From the NCBI GenBank assembly GCA_031002005.1, contig CM061920.1, forward strand, positions 112,830,095 through 112,894,094: 64,000 bases of DNA. Reading direction: 5' to 3'. Made by a program: the position numbers and the translations under genes. This DNA comes from Vandiemenella viatica (lineage: Eukaryota; Arthropoda; Insecta; Orthoptera; Morabidae). Position 1 is the first letter of the stretch; every line of letters begins with the position of its first letter. The notes below the pieces were generated by a model, which saw only the letters and a program-made list of their open reading frames with translations, was not told the DNA's origin and did no database searches. Shown piece after piece: positions 33,649-46,470 of this stretch.

Positions 33649-34339
33649 ATAAGTTTCCAACTAGTGTAAGAGCATATGTATTTATTTGCGACTTTTAAAG
33701 TTAATGGATTACATGGGTTCATTTTTGACTGAATGTGTGATCGTTAAAAATAGGTATTGTTTATGAAAGTGACAAGAAATTACGTGTCGAAATTGAATAA
33801 CTGATTTGCAACTGCAGGCAGCAAATTAAGTTCAGCCAGCCAAAAGTACATGACCAGAGGGATCGCATGGATGGGTGATGAGGAAAGGCTGCTCCGCACC
33901 TCCACCCCACGCACGTCAAGTGCCTCATTGCACTTGGCTTTGCCGTTGGACGTTGTGACAAGTCCGACGAATCGGCAAGTGGATAAGGATATCAAAATGG
34001 ATGAAAATGCTACATCAGCCACTGTGTTCAGCATATACATGATGACATGTACATCGAAGAACAAAGATTTAAACCCAAGAGAGTGTCCCACTACTCCACC
34101 AGTAAAAACATAAAATAAATAGCCAATTGCAGAGATGCGGAGGCATGTGAATCCACTGGAGTCAGCCTGGCAGTGACAAAACTTGGTACAGCCAAGAAAC
34201 TAAAAAAAGCTGAACCCACTGACAATACTACAGCCTCGGTCTCTAGGTGGAATGGGGTCAGAGGGTGTCACACCCAGAATTGGCAGCCAAACCAGGAAGG
34301 TTTCATAATGTTGAAGAAGACAGCAAAGCCTGCCACATT

Positions 34340-35600
34340 CGTTCGACCCAGCTTTGATGGAGGTAGAAAACTGTTTCACTGCCTTAAATGTCAATGAACC
34401 GCCGCGAATGGAGCTGAGATGCAACTTCATCCCACCTATAGTAGTGGAATTCGCAGAAAACTACAAGACCTTTGATGATCTGGTGGCAGCTGTCATCAAG
34501 AGTCCATTCGCTGCTCAAACAGCAGGTGGTGAAAAAAATCAAATTCAGCATGACTACTACCAAAGACTTTGTGTCCATCACTTCTCTCCTTCAAGAGTAC
34601 AACATCCTGTACCTCACTTTCGACTGAAGTGATGAAACTGTTGAATGTGTTGTTTCGTGGCATTCCCAGGACTCTGCCCATACAGGCATTGAATGAATAG
34701 CTGACAGAAATGGGCTATGGCATGAAGTCAGTGGCTCAACTTTGTCATCACGGCAGTAACGAAGTAATGCCACCTTTCTAGTAACATTACCAGCCCAAAA
34801 ATCGAAAAATATATGAGGTCGGCAAGTTCTGCCACCTCAGAGTATTGACAGAGAAACTGTGATCGTCGGCTGGACACAGCAATGTTTCAACTGTCAGTTA
34901 TTTGGCCTTGTGGCACAACATTGCAACATGCGCCTGGTGTGCGTCAAGTGTGTGGGGCAACACAACACAAAGGACTGCCACACACAGAAGGGCCATGACC
35001 CATCAATCTGTGGAAACTGCCATGGCAACCATGTTGCCAGTTGCCGATTGCCTATAAGCAAGTCCAAAATTGTCAAAGATGGGTGGGGAAAATGATCCTC
35101 AGAGGCATCTACAACAGCAGTTAAACCCACAACAAATGTCAGAGTTCAGTGAACTATCAAATTCTGACTAAAAAAAATCGAATCCACAGAAATTGAATAA
35201 AACAAAGAATCAGAAGGGCAACAAACTGGCAACTTCCAAAGTGCAATCAGACTTATCCTTCACCAAGATAACCAAAGTTGTGACTGATACTTATCTCTCC
35301 AAACAGCCACAGCACCAAGACACTTCTACGCAGCCGGTGTAGCAAGGCCCAGCTGCAGAGTCCAAACAACTGATGGTGTTGCAGACTGCACAACCATAGC
35401 ATCAGAAAACACAAGGTTTGCCACAACATCAGTCAGAAGATGCAACAGAGAAGAATGGGACCAACTTTGGGAGACTAGTCAGTATGCTTGAGAATCTACT
35501 CACCATGATGGCCAGCCTCTTAATATGGCTGAATAGAATATCTTCAGACATCAACGCTGTAGTGACATCGGTGCTTGTCAATACAACTATAACCCAACAA
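34340..35600 (+). pseudogene. ORF1 (gag-like) of Jockey-type LINE 1
   Basis: ORF1 proteins bind LINE RNA. Broken frames include a zinc-knuckle array at 34880-35070: 'CFNCQLFGLVAQHC', 'CVKCVGQHNTKDC' and 'CGNCHGNHVASC', three CCHC-type units in the order seen in Jockey/I ORF1. Upstream at 34354-34630 are weak traces of the preceding PRE_C2HC-like domain. The last part (35418-35615) is a helical run 'LVSMLENLLTMMASLLIW' with the same position as the hydrophobic helix at the end of ORF1 in LINE 2 at 53.8 kb. Several frameshifts and stops. Confidence 0.75.
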
Positions 35601-35607
35601 TCCAAAT

Positions 35608-36357
35608 ATGAATAGGAGTCCACACATTCTTAGCCTCACTTTCTGTGTATGGAATACCAATGGCATTCATGAAAAATTGCTTGAATTTCGACAAATTCTG
35701 CGGGATGAAGATGTGGATATTTGCCTCATTAGCGAGTCTCGTCTCAAGCCTTGCCTAAAGGTGGCAGCACCAAACTACTACTGCTATCGTAAAGACAGAC
35801 TGACAGCTGGTGGGCATGTTGCGATGTACATAAAATGTGGTATTCTCCACTGTGAAGTTCCTCTTCCTCCACTTCAACAGGCAGAGGCTGTCGCGGTTCA
35901 TGTGAAAACATCCTCAGGTGCTATTACCATCGTTGCAGCCTTCTTACCTCCAAGCAGAGTGCTCGACAAAGTTGACATCACAACCCTTATCACACTTCCT
36001 TGTAAAATACTCATTGGGGGAGATATGATAGAGAAGCATCAGGATTGGCATAACAGAACTACTAATTAGGCTGGAAACCTCCTAAGACGCCACAACCTAT
36101 GTGTCTGGGCATCTGATGAACCAATGCATCATCCTACAAATGGAAGCCGTCCTGATGTTCTTGACATTGTTTTAACAAAAGGAATCACAGGGTTTGTTTC
36201 AGCAACAACCGTTAACAGACTTGTGCTAATTGAGGTCGACGTCGTGGAGTGGCAGCCAAAGAGTCGACAAATTCCTGATTACAAGCATACTGACTGGGAC
36301 CTGTTTAGCGAAGTCTGGAGAGAGATACAGTGGACAGGAATGTTGAGGAGGCATTAA
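35608..36357 (+). pseudogene. AP-type endonuclease domain of Jockey-type LINE 1 ORF2
   Basis: The domain nicks target DNA. Start ATG at 35608. 'FCVWNTNGI' (N motif), 'ICLISESRLK' (catalytic E), 'YCYRKDRLTAGG' and 'PDVLDIVLTKG' follow the APE-like order. The usual GDFNAKH is 'GGDMIEKHQDW', with the N replaced, and an in-frame TAG lies at 36067-36069; the same frame continues from there to 36357. Overall resemblance to 53876-54460 is clear. Confidence 0.85.
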
Positions 36358-36359
36358 AA

Positions 36360-38230
36360 TTCTTCACCAGCACCGTAAATAAATCTACAAGAGTTGCTAC
36401 ACCACTGGTTCATCCACACATGAAGTGTTCCTGTCAGCTTCCACTACACCTCCTTGCACAGATCAGAAACAAAAATTGGATCACCAAGGAGTGGAAACTA
36501 ACAAGTAACCGTGCCACTCACCACCTTCTCAATGAAATGCAGAGAGAGAAAAAGGCAGCACTGGTAGAACACCGAAATTGTGAGTGGTCTGCACATGTTG
36601 CAATGCTGTGAACAGACAATGGCAGCACATGGAATGAAACCAGATACCTCACTTGCTAAAGGAAGCTGATACCACCACTCCATGGTGAACGCAGCCTTGC
36701 ATTCCTGCACAAAGACAAGGCTAATAAATTTGCAGAAAGTTTTGAGCAAAACTTCCAACCTGTTGATGATGACATTGATGGTCACCGCATTGCCACAATA
36801 TGTCACAACTGCGACGGTACATGTCAACTGATGATGACCATGACATCACCGAGATTGGACCCCTGGAGGTAGTTAGCTGCATCACCGGGCTGAATCCGTG
36901 AAAGGCACCTGGCCATGATCAAGTAGACAATTGTGCACTTAGAAATCTACTACCAGAAGCCATCAAGTACTTAATAAGAAAGTTCTATACCATTTTGCGA
37001 AAACAGACTTTCCCGATAGCATGAAAGCATGCCATTGTTGTTGGAGTCCATAAGTCTGGGAAAGATCCAATCATTCCCCAGCATTAATGGCCCATCAGTC
37101 TGCTACCCACACTCAGCAAAGTATTCGAGCAAATTCTGCTGAAGTGTATTGACACCTACATTGAAGTTGCAGGCATCATATCCACCGATCACCAACTTGG
37201 GTTGCGTAGATGGCACTCCTCAACACAGCAGCAGATGTGTGTTGTGGAGATAGTGATGAGGGCCTTCAACGAGAGAAACTATTGTTGTTTGGTGATGCTC
37301 AATATCACCCGTGCATTTGACTCAGTGTGGCATACCGGTATGCTCCGCAAGTTGTATGAATGAGGTTTGCCTGGAAACTATGCAAAACTAATTCACAGCT
37401 ATCTGTTGAGGCACACTTTCTATGTTAGGATTGGTGATTCCTAGTCAACATGAGGGTGTATTCGTGCAGTTGTAACACAGGGTTCAGTGTTGGGTCCTGT
37501 TCTTTATATCCTAAACACAGCCGACATTCCAGCATCTGCAAATGTAAAAATGGCCACGTATGCCAACGGTACGGCATTCTTCACATCCAACCACAGCAGA
37601 GCTATCATCATGAGATGATTGCAGGAAGCTCTTCAGCAGACAATAGCCTGAGATAGGAGCTGGTGGATAAGTATAAACCCCATCAAAACACAAGCAATTA
37701 CGCTGTCACGATTCCTAGGATGGCACGGACAGCAACTACCGCACCCACAACTTCAACTCGGATGTAAAACCATCCCCTGGGTGCCGACTGCTCGCTACCT
37801 TGGTGTAACACTTGACTAAAAGCTGACATGGCAAGCTCATATCAATGACATCAGATAAAGGGTAAGTGCTTCTCTCCGTGCTCTTTACCCACTACTTAAC
37901 CAGGAAAGCTCATTGGCACCACATCTAGGAGTTGCCATTTACTGCTTGTTGAATATGCTTGCCCTGTCTGGGGGTACACTGCTAATTGCCACCTGAAAAA
38001 GTTGCAAGTGCTGCAAAACAAAGCTCTGAAGCAGGCACTACATCTGCCTGACCGTTTCCCTACTGACACAGTCCATCAGGCTTCTGGAACAGCCAGGCTC
38101 ATCAAAAGATTCAAGCAACATGCCTATAAATTCTACAGTGCAGCAAATGTCTCTGCCAATCCAATAGTCAGATGTCCCGGCAAATATGAAACTGCTGCTG
38201 ATAAACACAGCAGACCACTATGCTGATGGA
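36360..38230 (+). pseudogene. Reverse transcriptase and C-terminal domain of Jockey-type LINE 1
   Basis: Frames with frequent stops carry 'HKSGKDPI', 'ISLLPTLSKVFEQILLK', 'NITRAFDSVWH' (motif A), 'TQGSVLGPVLYILNTADIP' (motif B) and 'MATYANGTAFFT', in which the catalytic YADD is YANG. Later 'ARYLGVTLD' and 'LQNKALKQALHLPDRFPT' mark the thumb and C-terminal region, ending near 38226. Loss of both catalytic aspartates and many stops mean no activity. Confidence 0.85.
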
Positions 38231-38388
38231 GCTAAAAGAATAATCCATACTACACCAACAAGATGACCAAGCGAATATCAAGAGATGTCAAATCAGAAGA
38301 AGATCAAGGGAGAAAACATCTAAGGAAAAGAACCCCCAACCTACCAGCTGTACAGCTGAGACTGGCAACGATGAAGAATAAGTTTCCA

Positions 38389-38650
38389 GAAAGGTCATTG
38401 AAATTTAACAAAAAGAGGAGGGCTCCTAGGACAGTGCCTTGTGGAATTCTAAGTGTTAATGTTTCCTAGTTTGATGAAGCATCTTTACTTATTTTAGAAT
38501 AAAAAATGGAAACTTTTTGCATTTGACTTTCCATGTATGATTTAAACCAGTCTTAATATTTTAATTAACTATTGTGAGACAGTGAACTGGTTTATGATAT
38601 CACATTTAAATTTCCGGCATTGTAAATTAAACACGACAATCATTGAAATA
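38389..38650 (-). pseudogene. LINE Y RT fragment with PQG motif
   Basis: Minus strand 'LRIPQGTVLGALLFLLNFND' is RT motif B. It is the immediate upstream neighbour of the ADD fragment at 33648, separated only by the Jockey-type insertion. Earlier palm sequence decays by about 38650. Confidence 0.8.
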
Positions 38651-39142
38651 TGGTATCAATTGCCATGCATGCTGGATAACCTCAACAACACTGATGTAGA
38701 TAAAGTGGGTATCACAATCAGGGATAATTGCAAAGGTTGGGTCAGAATTTTGGCTTAAATAAACAAGGATGTGAGGCTGAAAACGATCAAGGATCGATGA
38801 ATCCAGACATCCAGAGAATAATTACCGACATGATGAGTAAAGTCTATAGAGAAACAAAAGAAAAAAAAATCTTATTTTACCTCTCATAATCCACATACTC
38901 CTACCCAGTACCTCATTCCTAAAGTCCCATTGTTGCGGGAACACATCACTGCCTTTGTGGACCAATATGTACAACCAACTCTGACAGTTTCTCTCCTGTA
39001 TTAAAGAGACACAACACTTCCTCTTCTATCTTTCAACTGTACCACCACCTCTTACTTATGACTATCCTGGTGATAATTTGTGACATACTTGTGCATACAC
39101 ATTTCTCACATCCATTTTCTAGATCAGTGTCCTTTATACAGC
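38651..39142. other. No feature recognised
   Basis: AT-rich non-coding DNA, possibly the decayed 5' portion of LINE Y. Confidence 0.4.
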
Positions 39143-39150
39143 CTCCTCAG

Positions 39151-40363
39151 TATAGGTGGGCACCATTAATCCAAAAGTTAACTTCATTAATCGCTAATCC
39201 ATTAGTTAAAAAGTTAACTTTGATAATCATTAGAATGTTACATTTTTGCAAATTTAATGCAAGTTAAAGTTAACCGTTAAAAGTTAACCATCCAAAAGTA
39301 GTAACGATGTTTATCCATTACAACAGGTATTACTGCAAACAATACCAAGGTGTAACGTATGTCAATAATATGTCTACCCAATGTTCTTCTGGAAATTGAG
39401 TTTTTACTGGGGTTCAACACTTCACCAGCTTCTCAAACGTACCTGATTCGTCAACATGTAGTGGAATCTTATTGGTAACAAAAATGTTTGCTATACATCA
39501 GTGCACACCAGCTTGGAATATGCCAGTGCTGGTAGCTATGATGCCAAATGTTTTATTGACATAAACTTTTATTAGCAGATGGAGATGAAAACAAATCAAT
39601 TCTGCTGTTATTTACTTCCGAAGAAGCCACAGCACTTGAGGAATTATTTGTCTTTTCTTCAAACTGTTCGTATTTTGATATATGCATCATCTTTATATGT
39701 TATTTAAGGTTATTAAAGCTAGACACATGAGCCTTGATTGTAGAAAGTTCAGGCAAACACAGTTTGCACTCATTAATCAACTGTTCTCACAGTCTTGATT
39801 TAAATGCAACTTAATCGCATAAATATGACCAAGGATTTTTAATATTCTTGTTTTCAAGATCTTCAGTTTCCATGACATAAGCATGTAACGAATGTCAGAT
39901 TAATTTATTTCACTAACTAACAATAAACCAATACCAGCTAAAAAGTGACATTTTCCATGCATTAAAACAGTTTGGTTACAAATTTATTAAAATCAATCAA
40001 CGATTGGATTTGAAATGAGCACCGGTTTACAGAAGTAAAATACAGACACTCCAAACCTCTAGTGTTCCTGCTCACACCCATGCCAAGCCTAGCATAAGAG
40101 TTGTATATGTATCACACTCGATCTTTGTATTACCTAATTCATTCACTATTCAACTTGCCGGATGCACAAGCGTGGCGTGTCACACAATTCAAACAAACCA
40201 AATGATGTCAACTACCAAATAAAGTACCAAAGTTAATGGTAGTTCAATTTAACATAAGTTAGGAAGACTGTTAACGATTATGTAGGTTAACTTAAAATTT
40301 TTGCAATTTTGCTAACTTTGTTGATTAATGATTAGCAGATTAACGGTTTTCTACCTAGCTGTG
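39151..40363 (-). mobile_element. hAT transposon remnant, 1.2 kb
   Basis: Left end 'taggtgggcacc' and inverted right end 'taggtagaaaacc' are related terminal repeats, followed by 'attaatc'/'gttaatc'. Eight-base flanks 'ctcctcag' (39143-39150) and 'ctcttcag' (40364-40371) match at 7/8, the hAT duplication length. Many 'gttaac'/'aagtta' motifs crowd both subterminal regions. Encodes a BED-finger start on the minus strand; the catalytic part of the transposase is missing. Confidence 0.65.
39500..39873 (-). pseudogene. hAT transposase N-terminus with BED zinc finger
   Basis: ATG at 39873 on the minus strand starts 'METEDLENKNIKNPWSYLCD', then stop. Further on 'ECKLCLPELSTIKAHVSSFN' and 'LK*HIKMMHISKYEQFEE' give C-x2-C ... 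H-x4-H-like BED spacing. At least three stops. No RNase H-like catalytic domain or hATC domain is visible, so the element is non-autonomous by deletion. Confidence 0.6.
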
Positions 40364-40372
40364 CTCTTCAGG

Positions 40373-40397
40373 ATATATATATATATATATATATATA
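40373..40397. repeat. (AT)n microsatellite
   Basis: 25 alternating bases directly after the hAT flank. Confidence 0.95.
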
Positions 40398-42890
40398 GTG
40401 CGATAGGCAATCACATGGCTCCCTCTGATGTTAACCTTTTCTTAAGCTGCCTAAACAGACAGTTTTGGAGAGGGTTCCTATGAAATTCATCATGAACTTC
40501 AGATTCATAGATTATATTTTCATGATCTAGACCTCTTCAATTTCCTAAACAATCTTAATGCCTTTAATACCTTAAGATTTACATGAGCTTTCTCCTACAC
40601 CCAGGCCTCATTCTTGAACTGGGATTTGTCCTTTTACAATAGCTACCTCAGTTCTTTGGTCCACACCAAACCCACCAACCTATGACAGCATCTTCATTTC
40701 AAAAGCTTAAATCATCAACATGCCAAACACTCTCTCTCCTACAGTTTTGGCATTTGGGGTACTTGAATATGCTCTATACAGCAGTCCCTTACACATTGTT
40801 CAAATAAAATCTTTTAAATGCAGATATGTCAATACTACCAACTAGATTTAGTTCAAAAACAACTTTCATAGACCACATCACAACCTTCTCAGTTCATTGA
40901 CCACCCTAAAACTTCAAAAATTTACCACAGTCCTGTGCTGATCATGTAGTACTCCCCACACTATGAGTCTGTAAACTGAATCCTTCGGCAAGATTATGAT
41001 TAACAATTTGACTACCTGGAGAGTTTCTTAGCTCTTAGGCCTGCCTACAAAAATAGGTATGTGATAACTATGTTCACCTTAAAATAAGTTCTCCTCTTTC
41101 TATTTTTTATTATTCTTTCAGACAATGATATGAGCGGAAGATGTGATGAATCCTGCATCAAGCTGGGAACCCACAACAAAGATACAAGTATATCAACAGA
41201 ACAGATTGTAATGCCTTTTTTTAGGAACACTTTGGTAAACAGAAATCTGGATGGCTGGTTGGATATTCAACCTTTGTTCATACTATATCATGATTTATAC
41301 CTCGGTCAACCTCTTCTTGAACAAAAGACAACATTTTAGTGTGCTTCGTTGCTAACTGGAATACTTCTGTGTGCCTGTGGTGGGACACCAGGCACATGAT
41401 TTCATCAGGTGTCTGAAATAACTGGAGTTGCTTCAAGTTGTGCTTGCACTGTGGGAAATCTCTCAGAAGGATTTGTGAATAGCTAATTGCTGTCTTCCTG
41501 CATCAACTCACTTGTCAGGCTGCATTCCTTTACCGATTTCATAATATTATGCGCACCTGAGCAAACACATCAACAGAAATTCCCAGATGCCCTGGCTACG
41601 ACAGAAGTAATGACCTGTCTTCACATTGGCAGATGGTTAATGTACTTCCCTTGTCGACTACTCTGGTTTTGTTGACTGCTCTGGGTAAACACACCAGGCA
41701 AGCTGTTTCACAGTGTAATGGAGTTGTTTTGCAACCTGTATTGCTTGTCGAAAATTCTGGAACAGCCAGCATGCTGGGCAAACAATTGCTGCATTCCTTT
41801 ACTGCTTTCACCTAACACACACTCAGGCCACATGCCAGGGTGTTACCGTCCCTCGCATGATGAGACATCAGTCTCGGAAATATTCCAGGGCTGTATTAAC
41901 ACACCCACAGAAATAGCCAAAGGCTTGGGGCAATGGGATTTTGGGGTGCTAGATAGAGACAGAAAATGTCTGTGCTATCAGTGGCTACACTCCTCCAATG
42001 GGAACAGCCATTGGTTCCAAAATTCACCATTGGTCGATTTGACACACTTGCGCCAGGTACGTCATAAGACCTTGGTCTATTCGAATCACCGGCCTGCAAT
42101 GAACTTAAACTTGTGACATCACACAGATAAGTGGAATATCTCTGCAGCTTGTCCAAAGAACTTATAGTACCAGAGTCCTTCTGGGACTACTCGCTACAAC
42201 AGTTGTTTGTAGATGAAATTTTTTTATATAAAAAAGAAAAGGAAAAAGATTAATTGTAGTAATTAAACTTAGTGGTTACTAATAGTTGGTGATATTATTG
42301 GTTTTTTAACAATTGTATGTTCTGGGAAATTCCAGAGATGGTTTTTTACATTGGATTAAAGTGAAAATGTATAATCTAAATAGAACGTGAGAACTACACC
42401 ATAATAATGGAGACTTTCCCATGACATGACTGAAAAGAAATCTGTATGGGTATACCGATTGTATTGTGAAAATGCGATATTTTGAAGACTAGCTCCACTG
42501 TCTACCTCAGGTGTGAAAGGATTTGTCATGTTATACAGATTGACAAATAATGAGTAATGAAACTATTTATTAACTACTTGCCTCAAAGCCCATCAAAAAT
42601 GACAGGTTGAATGGAGCGTTCTGGGAAATTATTTTTTTGCAATTGCTTAATTGGTACAAAATAACATTCACTTCAATTTATTGTGCCTTACATTATAGCA
42701 AAAAGGCTCAGTTATCATCCTAAAATGCTATAAAATAACACTCAATGCTGTTACTGGTGCCTTACGCTGTAGCAAAGAGTTTGTTTACGTCATGGACCAG
42801 GTTGCATTTCGAGCTAACCACAAATTCCGTTAATGTGGCCTTTAGAAAATCAAAGCTTCAATCACATGTGAATTAGTACATTCACTGTAT
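40398..42890. other. Unassigned region
   Basis: No family motif. Overlapping + frames at 41487-42116 look faintly coding-like ('WDFGVLDRDRKCLCYQWLHS') and may belong to a decayed retroelement; nothing firm. Bases 40398-41480 are non-coding. Confidence 0.35.
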
Positions 42891-43490
42891 TGTATGTTAG
42901 TGACAACTACCATGGTACTGTAGTAGCTGCAAGCAGCCACTGTAACATTTTTAATAATTATCCAGCAGCTGGTTTTGTAGCAGCAGGGATGCGAAATTGT
43001 GGAGTCGCCAGGCCTCGTAGGCTAAGTAGAGCACTGATGCATTGGAATCACCACACTAGCATCATCACATTTGGGAGACATGATGGTGTAATGCAACTAT
43101 CTGACAGGATAAAGGAATCCTCTCCAAATTACTCCTGTGGGTGAGGGTCGGGGTAGAAAACCTAGAACATACGATAAATTCTGGGTCTTCCCACCTACGG
43201 TGCTGCAAGCCAGAGATGACCAGAAAAGTCACTACTGTTGTCTCAGCTGCAGGATCTGAGCATAGTAACAGGTGGGAACACTGGTCTAATCAGCTGTGGG
43301 ATGGTCCAATGTCTGGGATGTCATTGGAAGTGTTCATGCCCACACGCTTATTGCAGTCATTTATAAACAGTACATGACCCCAGGTTATGCTGTGTTTCTC
43401 ACTTTGTAGCATTCACATGGTTTTACATATATGTGCAATATATAAGCACATACATCTATAATAAATCTATGTGGAACTGAACCAAACAAG
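42891..43490 (+). repeat. LTR-like direct repeat, left copy
   Basis: Aligns along about 600 bases with 47082-47712 in the same orientation, for example 'gagtcgccaggcct', 'tgtgggatggt', 'aaacagtacatgac' and 'tgtgcaatat.taag'. Both begin TGTATGT. Divergence is high (roughly 25-30% by eye). The pair encloses a gag remnant, so they are probably LTRs of an old element. Confidence 0.65.
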
Positions 43491-43897
43491 CTAAATTATT
43501 TCCTCTGGCATAAGAAACCTGTTTTCATAAGAAAGGGATTAGTTTGTGTATACTTGGAAAATAATCTGATTCTTGGCTATTATTTTCTTTCGGGGAACCT
43601 GCCAAAAATTCCTCACCACTTCAATACAGAAAACCTGGTGTTCAGCTGTGATGGTAGTCCACGCAGACTTTTAGAAGCAGTAGTTTTGACTAAAAAAAGG
43701 TCTAGTTCTGGTTCCAATTGATCTGATGCTAGTAATATGTGGTATGGCTAAATACAAGTAGAATGGAAGGAAAGCAAAGTGGTTAAAATAAACCACCAAA
43801 TCAGTATTGCAGTGATCTACAGGAGCAGCAGCAGAATTAGTAGCCAGTGGTGTGGTATACAACACAGTGAAGGCCACAGGCAGAACACAGTAGAAAC

Positions 43898-44750
43898 ATG
43901 GAGAGCTGCATCAGCATCCAGCCAGCTGTGGTGACTGGTCCAGCTGGTGTCATATCAGCAACCATGAGTAAGAACACACAAAGCAAATTCATGCTAACAA
44001 TGAGAGCAATGAGTAAGTCTGCGAAAGGGGGTGAATCAAAAAAGCCATTTGCGAGCTTGACAGCAGCACTAAAATTAATACGTCAATCAATTATTAGGGA
44101 CAAGGAGTCTTTAAAGGAGTTCCCATTATTATTGCTTTTGAATTAATACATATAGATGATCATGATGTTTACCTGAAGTTTTTAAAAACTGTGAATCAGT
44201 GGCGACGCTTTAAATAAACTTTGGGTGAGAGAGAATAAAGAAGAGTGGAAAGACGTAAGAGCCATTGTAATTGAGAATTACAAACCAAAGTGAACTTTGG
44301 ACCATTATGCATTACTGTTCAGTGGCAGCTTGGGCTAGTGAACTTTATGGAGTGTTGCACAATTTAATAGAAGAGGCGACAATCTCAATGCAGGAAAATT
44401 AGATAGCAGAGTTGCTCATGATAATTGTACCTTGGGGCATGCAGTGTTTGTGAAAGAGCTTGTGAAAGAGTGGATAATTGCATGCTGAGAGTGAGAAGGG
44501 AGTATCTGACATAGCCTGCAGCAGTAGAAGTTGCCTTAACAGAGGAGGCGGCTAAACTATCTGCAAGATCTGGAAGATTGACGAAGGTGGAGCAAAGAGA
44601 CAAAATGAGTCATAAAGTGTGATAGTTGTAGTTGGAAAGGCCATGCAACAAGTGAATGTCAACATAGGCATATTTGCAAGAAGTCAGAGTACAACATGAG
44701 AGAGTGCAGATGTGAGCCAAAAATACAAGTGGTCCCTACCATGGAAAAAC
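43898..44750 (+). pseudogene. Retroelement gag remnant with CCHC knuckle
   Basis: A first frame (43898-44146) contains 'SKFMLTMRAMSKSAKGGE' and stops. After a run of broken frames, 44615-44700 shows 'CDSCSWKGHATSECQHRHIC', a C-x2-C-x4-H-x4-C nucleocapsid knuckle followed by a basic stretch. Position inside the LTR-like pair and on the same strand supports gag. The superfamily (Copia or Gypsy) cannot be told from this alone. Confidence 0.5.
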
Positions 44751-45046
44751 AAATTGACATTAAGAAGAAGAGAAGAGAAAGAAAAAAAAATATTTTGCAG
44801 AGCTGTGCCAGTGGAGAGATGACCCACAACATCAAAAGGAGATTAATATTGGAGGAAATTAGAAGGGTGAGAAGAATCTGGGGAAGCTGGCAAGATGTAA
44901 TTTGTCCTATCACAGAGGACATTATGGTTGTTTTATGCCACTTGTGAGTCACAAATGAAAAAGGTGGGGGGACGGCGAGACACGCTGTTAATGTTTGTCC
45001 ATAGGTTGAACAGGGCAAAACAATAATCAGTTGGGTAAACTAGGAA
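44751..45046. other. Continuation of gag-like basic sequence, then non-coding
   Basis: Lys/Arg-rich frame to about 44947, then nothing recognisable. Confidence 0.35.
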
Positions 45047-45418
45047 AGAGTGTACCTCTTTACTATGCCTGATCCGTTACAAGGCATCAGCTACCCAATT
45101 CTGCTTCCCAGCATGATTTTGGATAGAGTAGTGATTCCTATATCTCCATTGCAATTATATTAATAATAATAACAATCAGTATTATCAGTTTATCGAGTTT
45201 TGCCATTACTTGTAGAAATCTACAAGGAGACACATGTATTCCAGTATATCCACTCTCTTGGGAATATCTTGTCATAAATGAAGTTAAAATTAGTATGCTC
45301 CGATCAATAGTGATCAATTGATTGCAAGAAAATCACAGTCTTTGCATACAGACATTTGTTCTCATGCCCATACACAGATGGTACATGTGAATCACAGCTA
45401 TTACAGAATGTCAAGTAA
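45047..45418 (-). pseudogene. Gypsy RNase H tail, copy 1 of a direct repeat
   Basis: Minus strand reads 'HYSIQNHAGKQNWVADAL', the end of Ty3/Gypsy RNase H (tether side), then a stop where SR is expected. The whole 370-base block aligns with 46471-46848. Opposite strand to the surrounding gag. Confidence 0.7.
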
Positions 45419-46470
45419 CTTCCCCAGGCATGTCATCGGCAAGTAGTTAAACTGACATCTACTGTATGGATGCAGCTTAATAGCTGTGAAAGGCTCATTG
45501 TCAGCTCTTTTTCAGAAAGTCTCACTATCCTTTGCAGACAAGGAAAAGGATGCTCTCAGGTAAAGGGAAACTGGTACTTCACCAGAACTGTAAGGCTTGT
45601 GGGGCCTGAGAACTGTTGTGAACAGAGAGAGTCAAACAAACTGATATTTATATTCCAGAAATATTGCTTGACATCAATACAACATTCGAGTGGGGACTGA
45701 ATGTTTTGCAGCAAGCTAATTTCATAGACCTTTTTATGTTAGTACAGAGCCACTAATTCATAATACCAGTGATTTAGGGAGGATAGGTAGAAGTGTGCAA
45801 GAGTTGGAACAACATCTTCATCTCTGATAATACCTAAGGGATGTCACAACCTACAGCGTTCAAGACGTCACACCTCAGATGATTATTGGAGTTGGTGGCA
45901 CCTGGGTGGGTTGCAATTATTTGCTATATCCATGTTACAAACTATACCAGCAGAGGATGCAGGTTGTCACCCAAGAGGCCAGACCACCTTGAGGGAATGG
46001 CTCATGTGTAACTATGCATGTAAGAGCTAGCTTCCTTAGCGATCAAGAGAAATTTCAACACTCAGCACCCATTGTTCAAACTGATGGGGAGCTATGCGAG
46101 CAGAGTATTCTGCACACAAGAGGTGATGAAAGGATTAGTACCACTGGCCATCAAACTGTTAAGATACAACCCACAGAAATTTATAATACACAATAAGTAC
46201 ACAATAACCACACAATGAGTAAACTCCAATAGCCCTAAAAACTCCACAAACCACACCATTTCAGTATCCATTTCAGGTATTGCAGTAGAATGCCAGGGAG
46301 TTCTAGTAATGGCAGAGAGAAGCAAGATGCTACCATGACAAAAGGCTAAGCAAAAGTGCTCAGCACTAGCTCAGCAAGGTTGCTCCAGCATCAGTGTTCC
46401 AAGGATGGAATCCACTCAGTCAGGATAATAAACAAAGGGTAAGACATGAATGAAACAGGAAAAATAAGAA
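45419..46470. other. Spacer between the two RNase H repeats
   Basis: A 76-codon + frame at 45470-45700 and others show no recognised motif. Confidence 0.35.

Larger units (their letters stand above)
33660..38377 (+). mobile_element. Jockey-type LINE 1, 4.7 kb, 11-bp target duplication
   Basis: 'ataagtttcca' flanks it at 33649-33659 and 38378-38388. The insertion lies inside LINE Y between its PQG and ADD RT motifs, and the LINE Y frame is continuous across the site when the insert is ignored. Contents in order: 5' UTR, ORF1 with zinc knuckles, endonuclease, RT, C-terminal domain. No poly(A) at the 3' end. Probably full length or nearly so, but riddled with stops. Confidence 0.9.
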
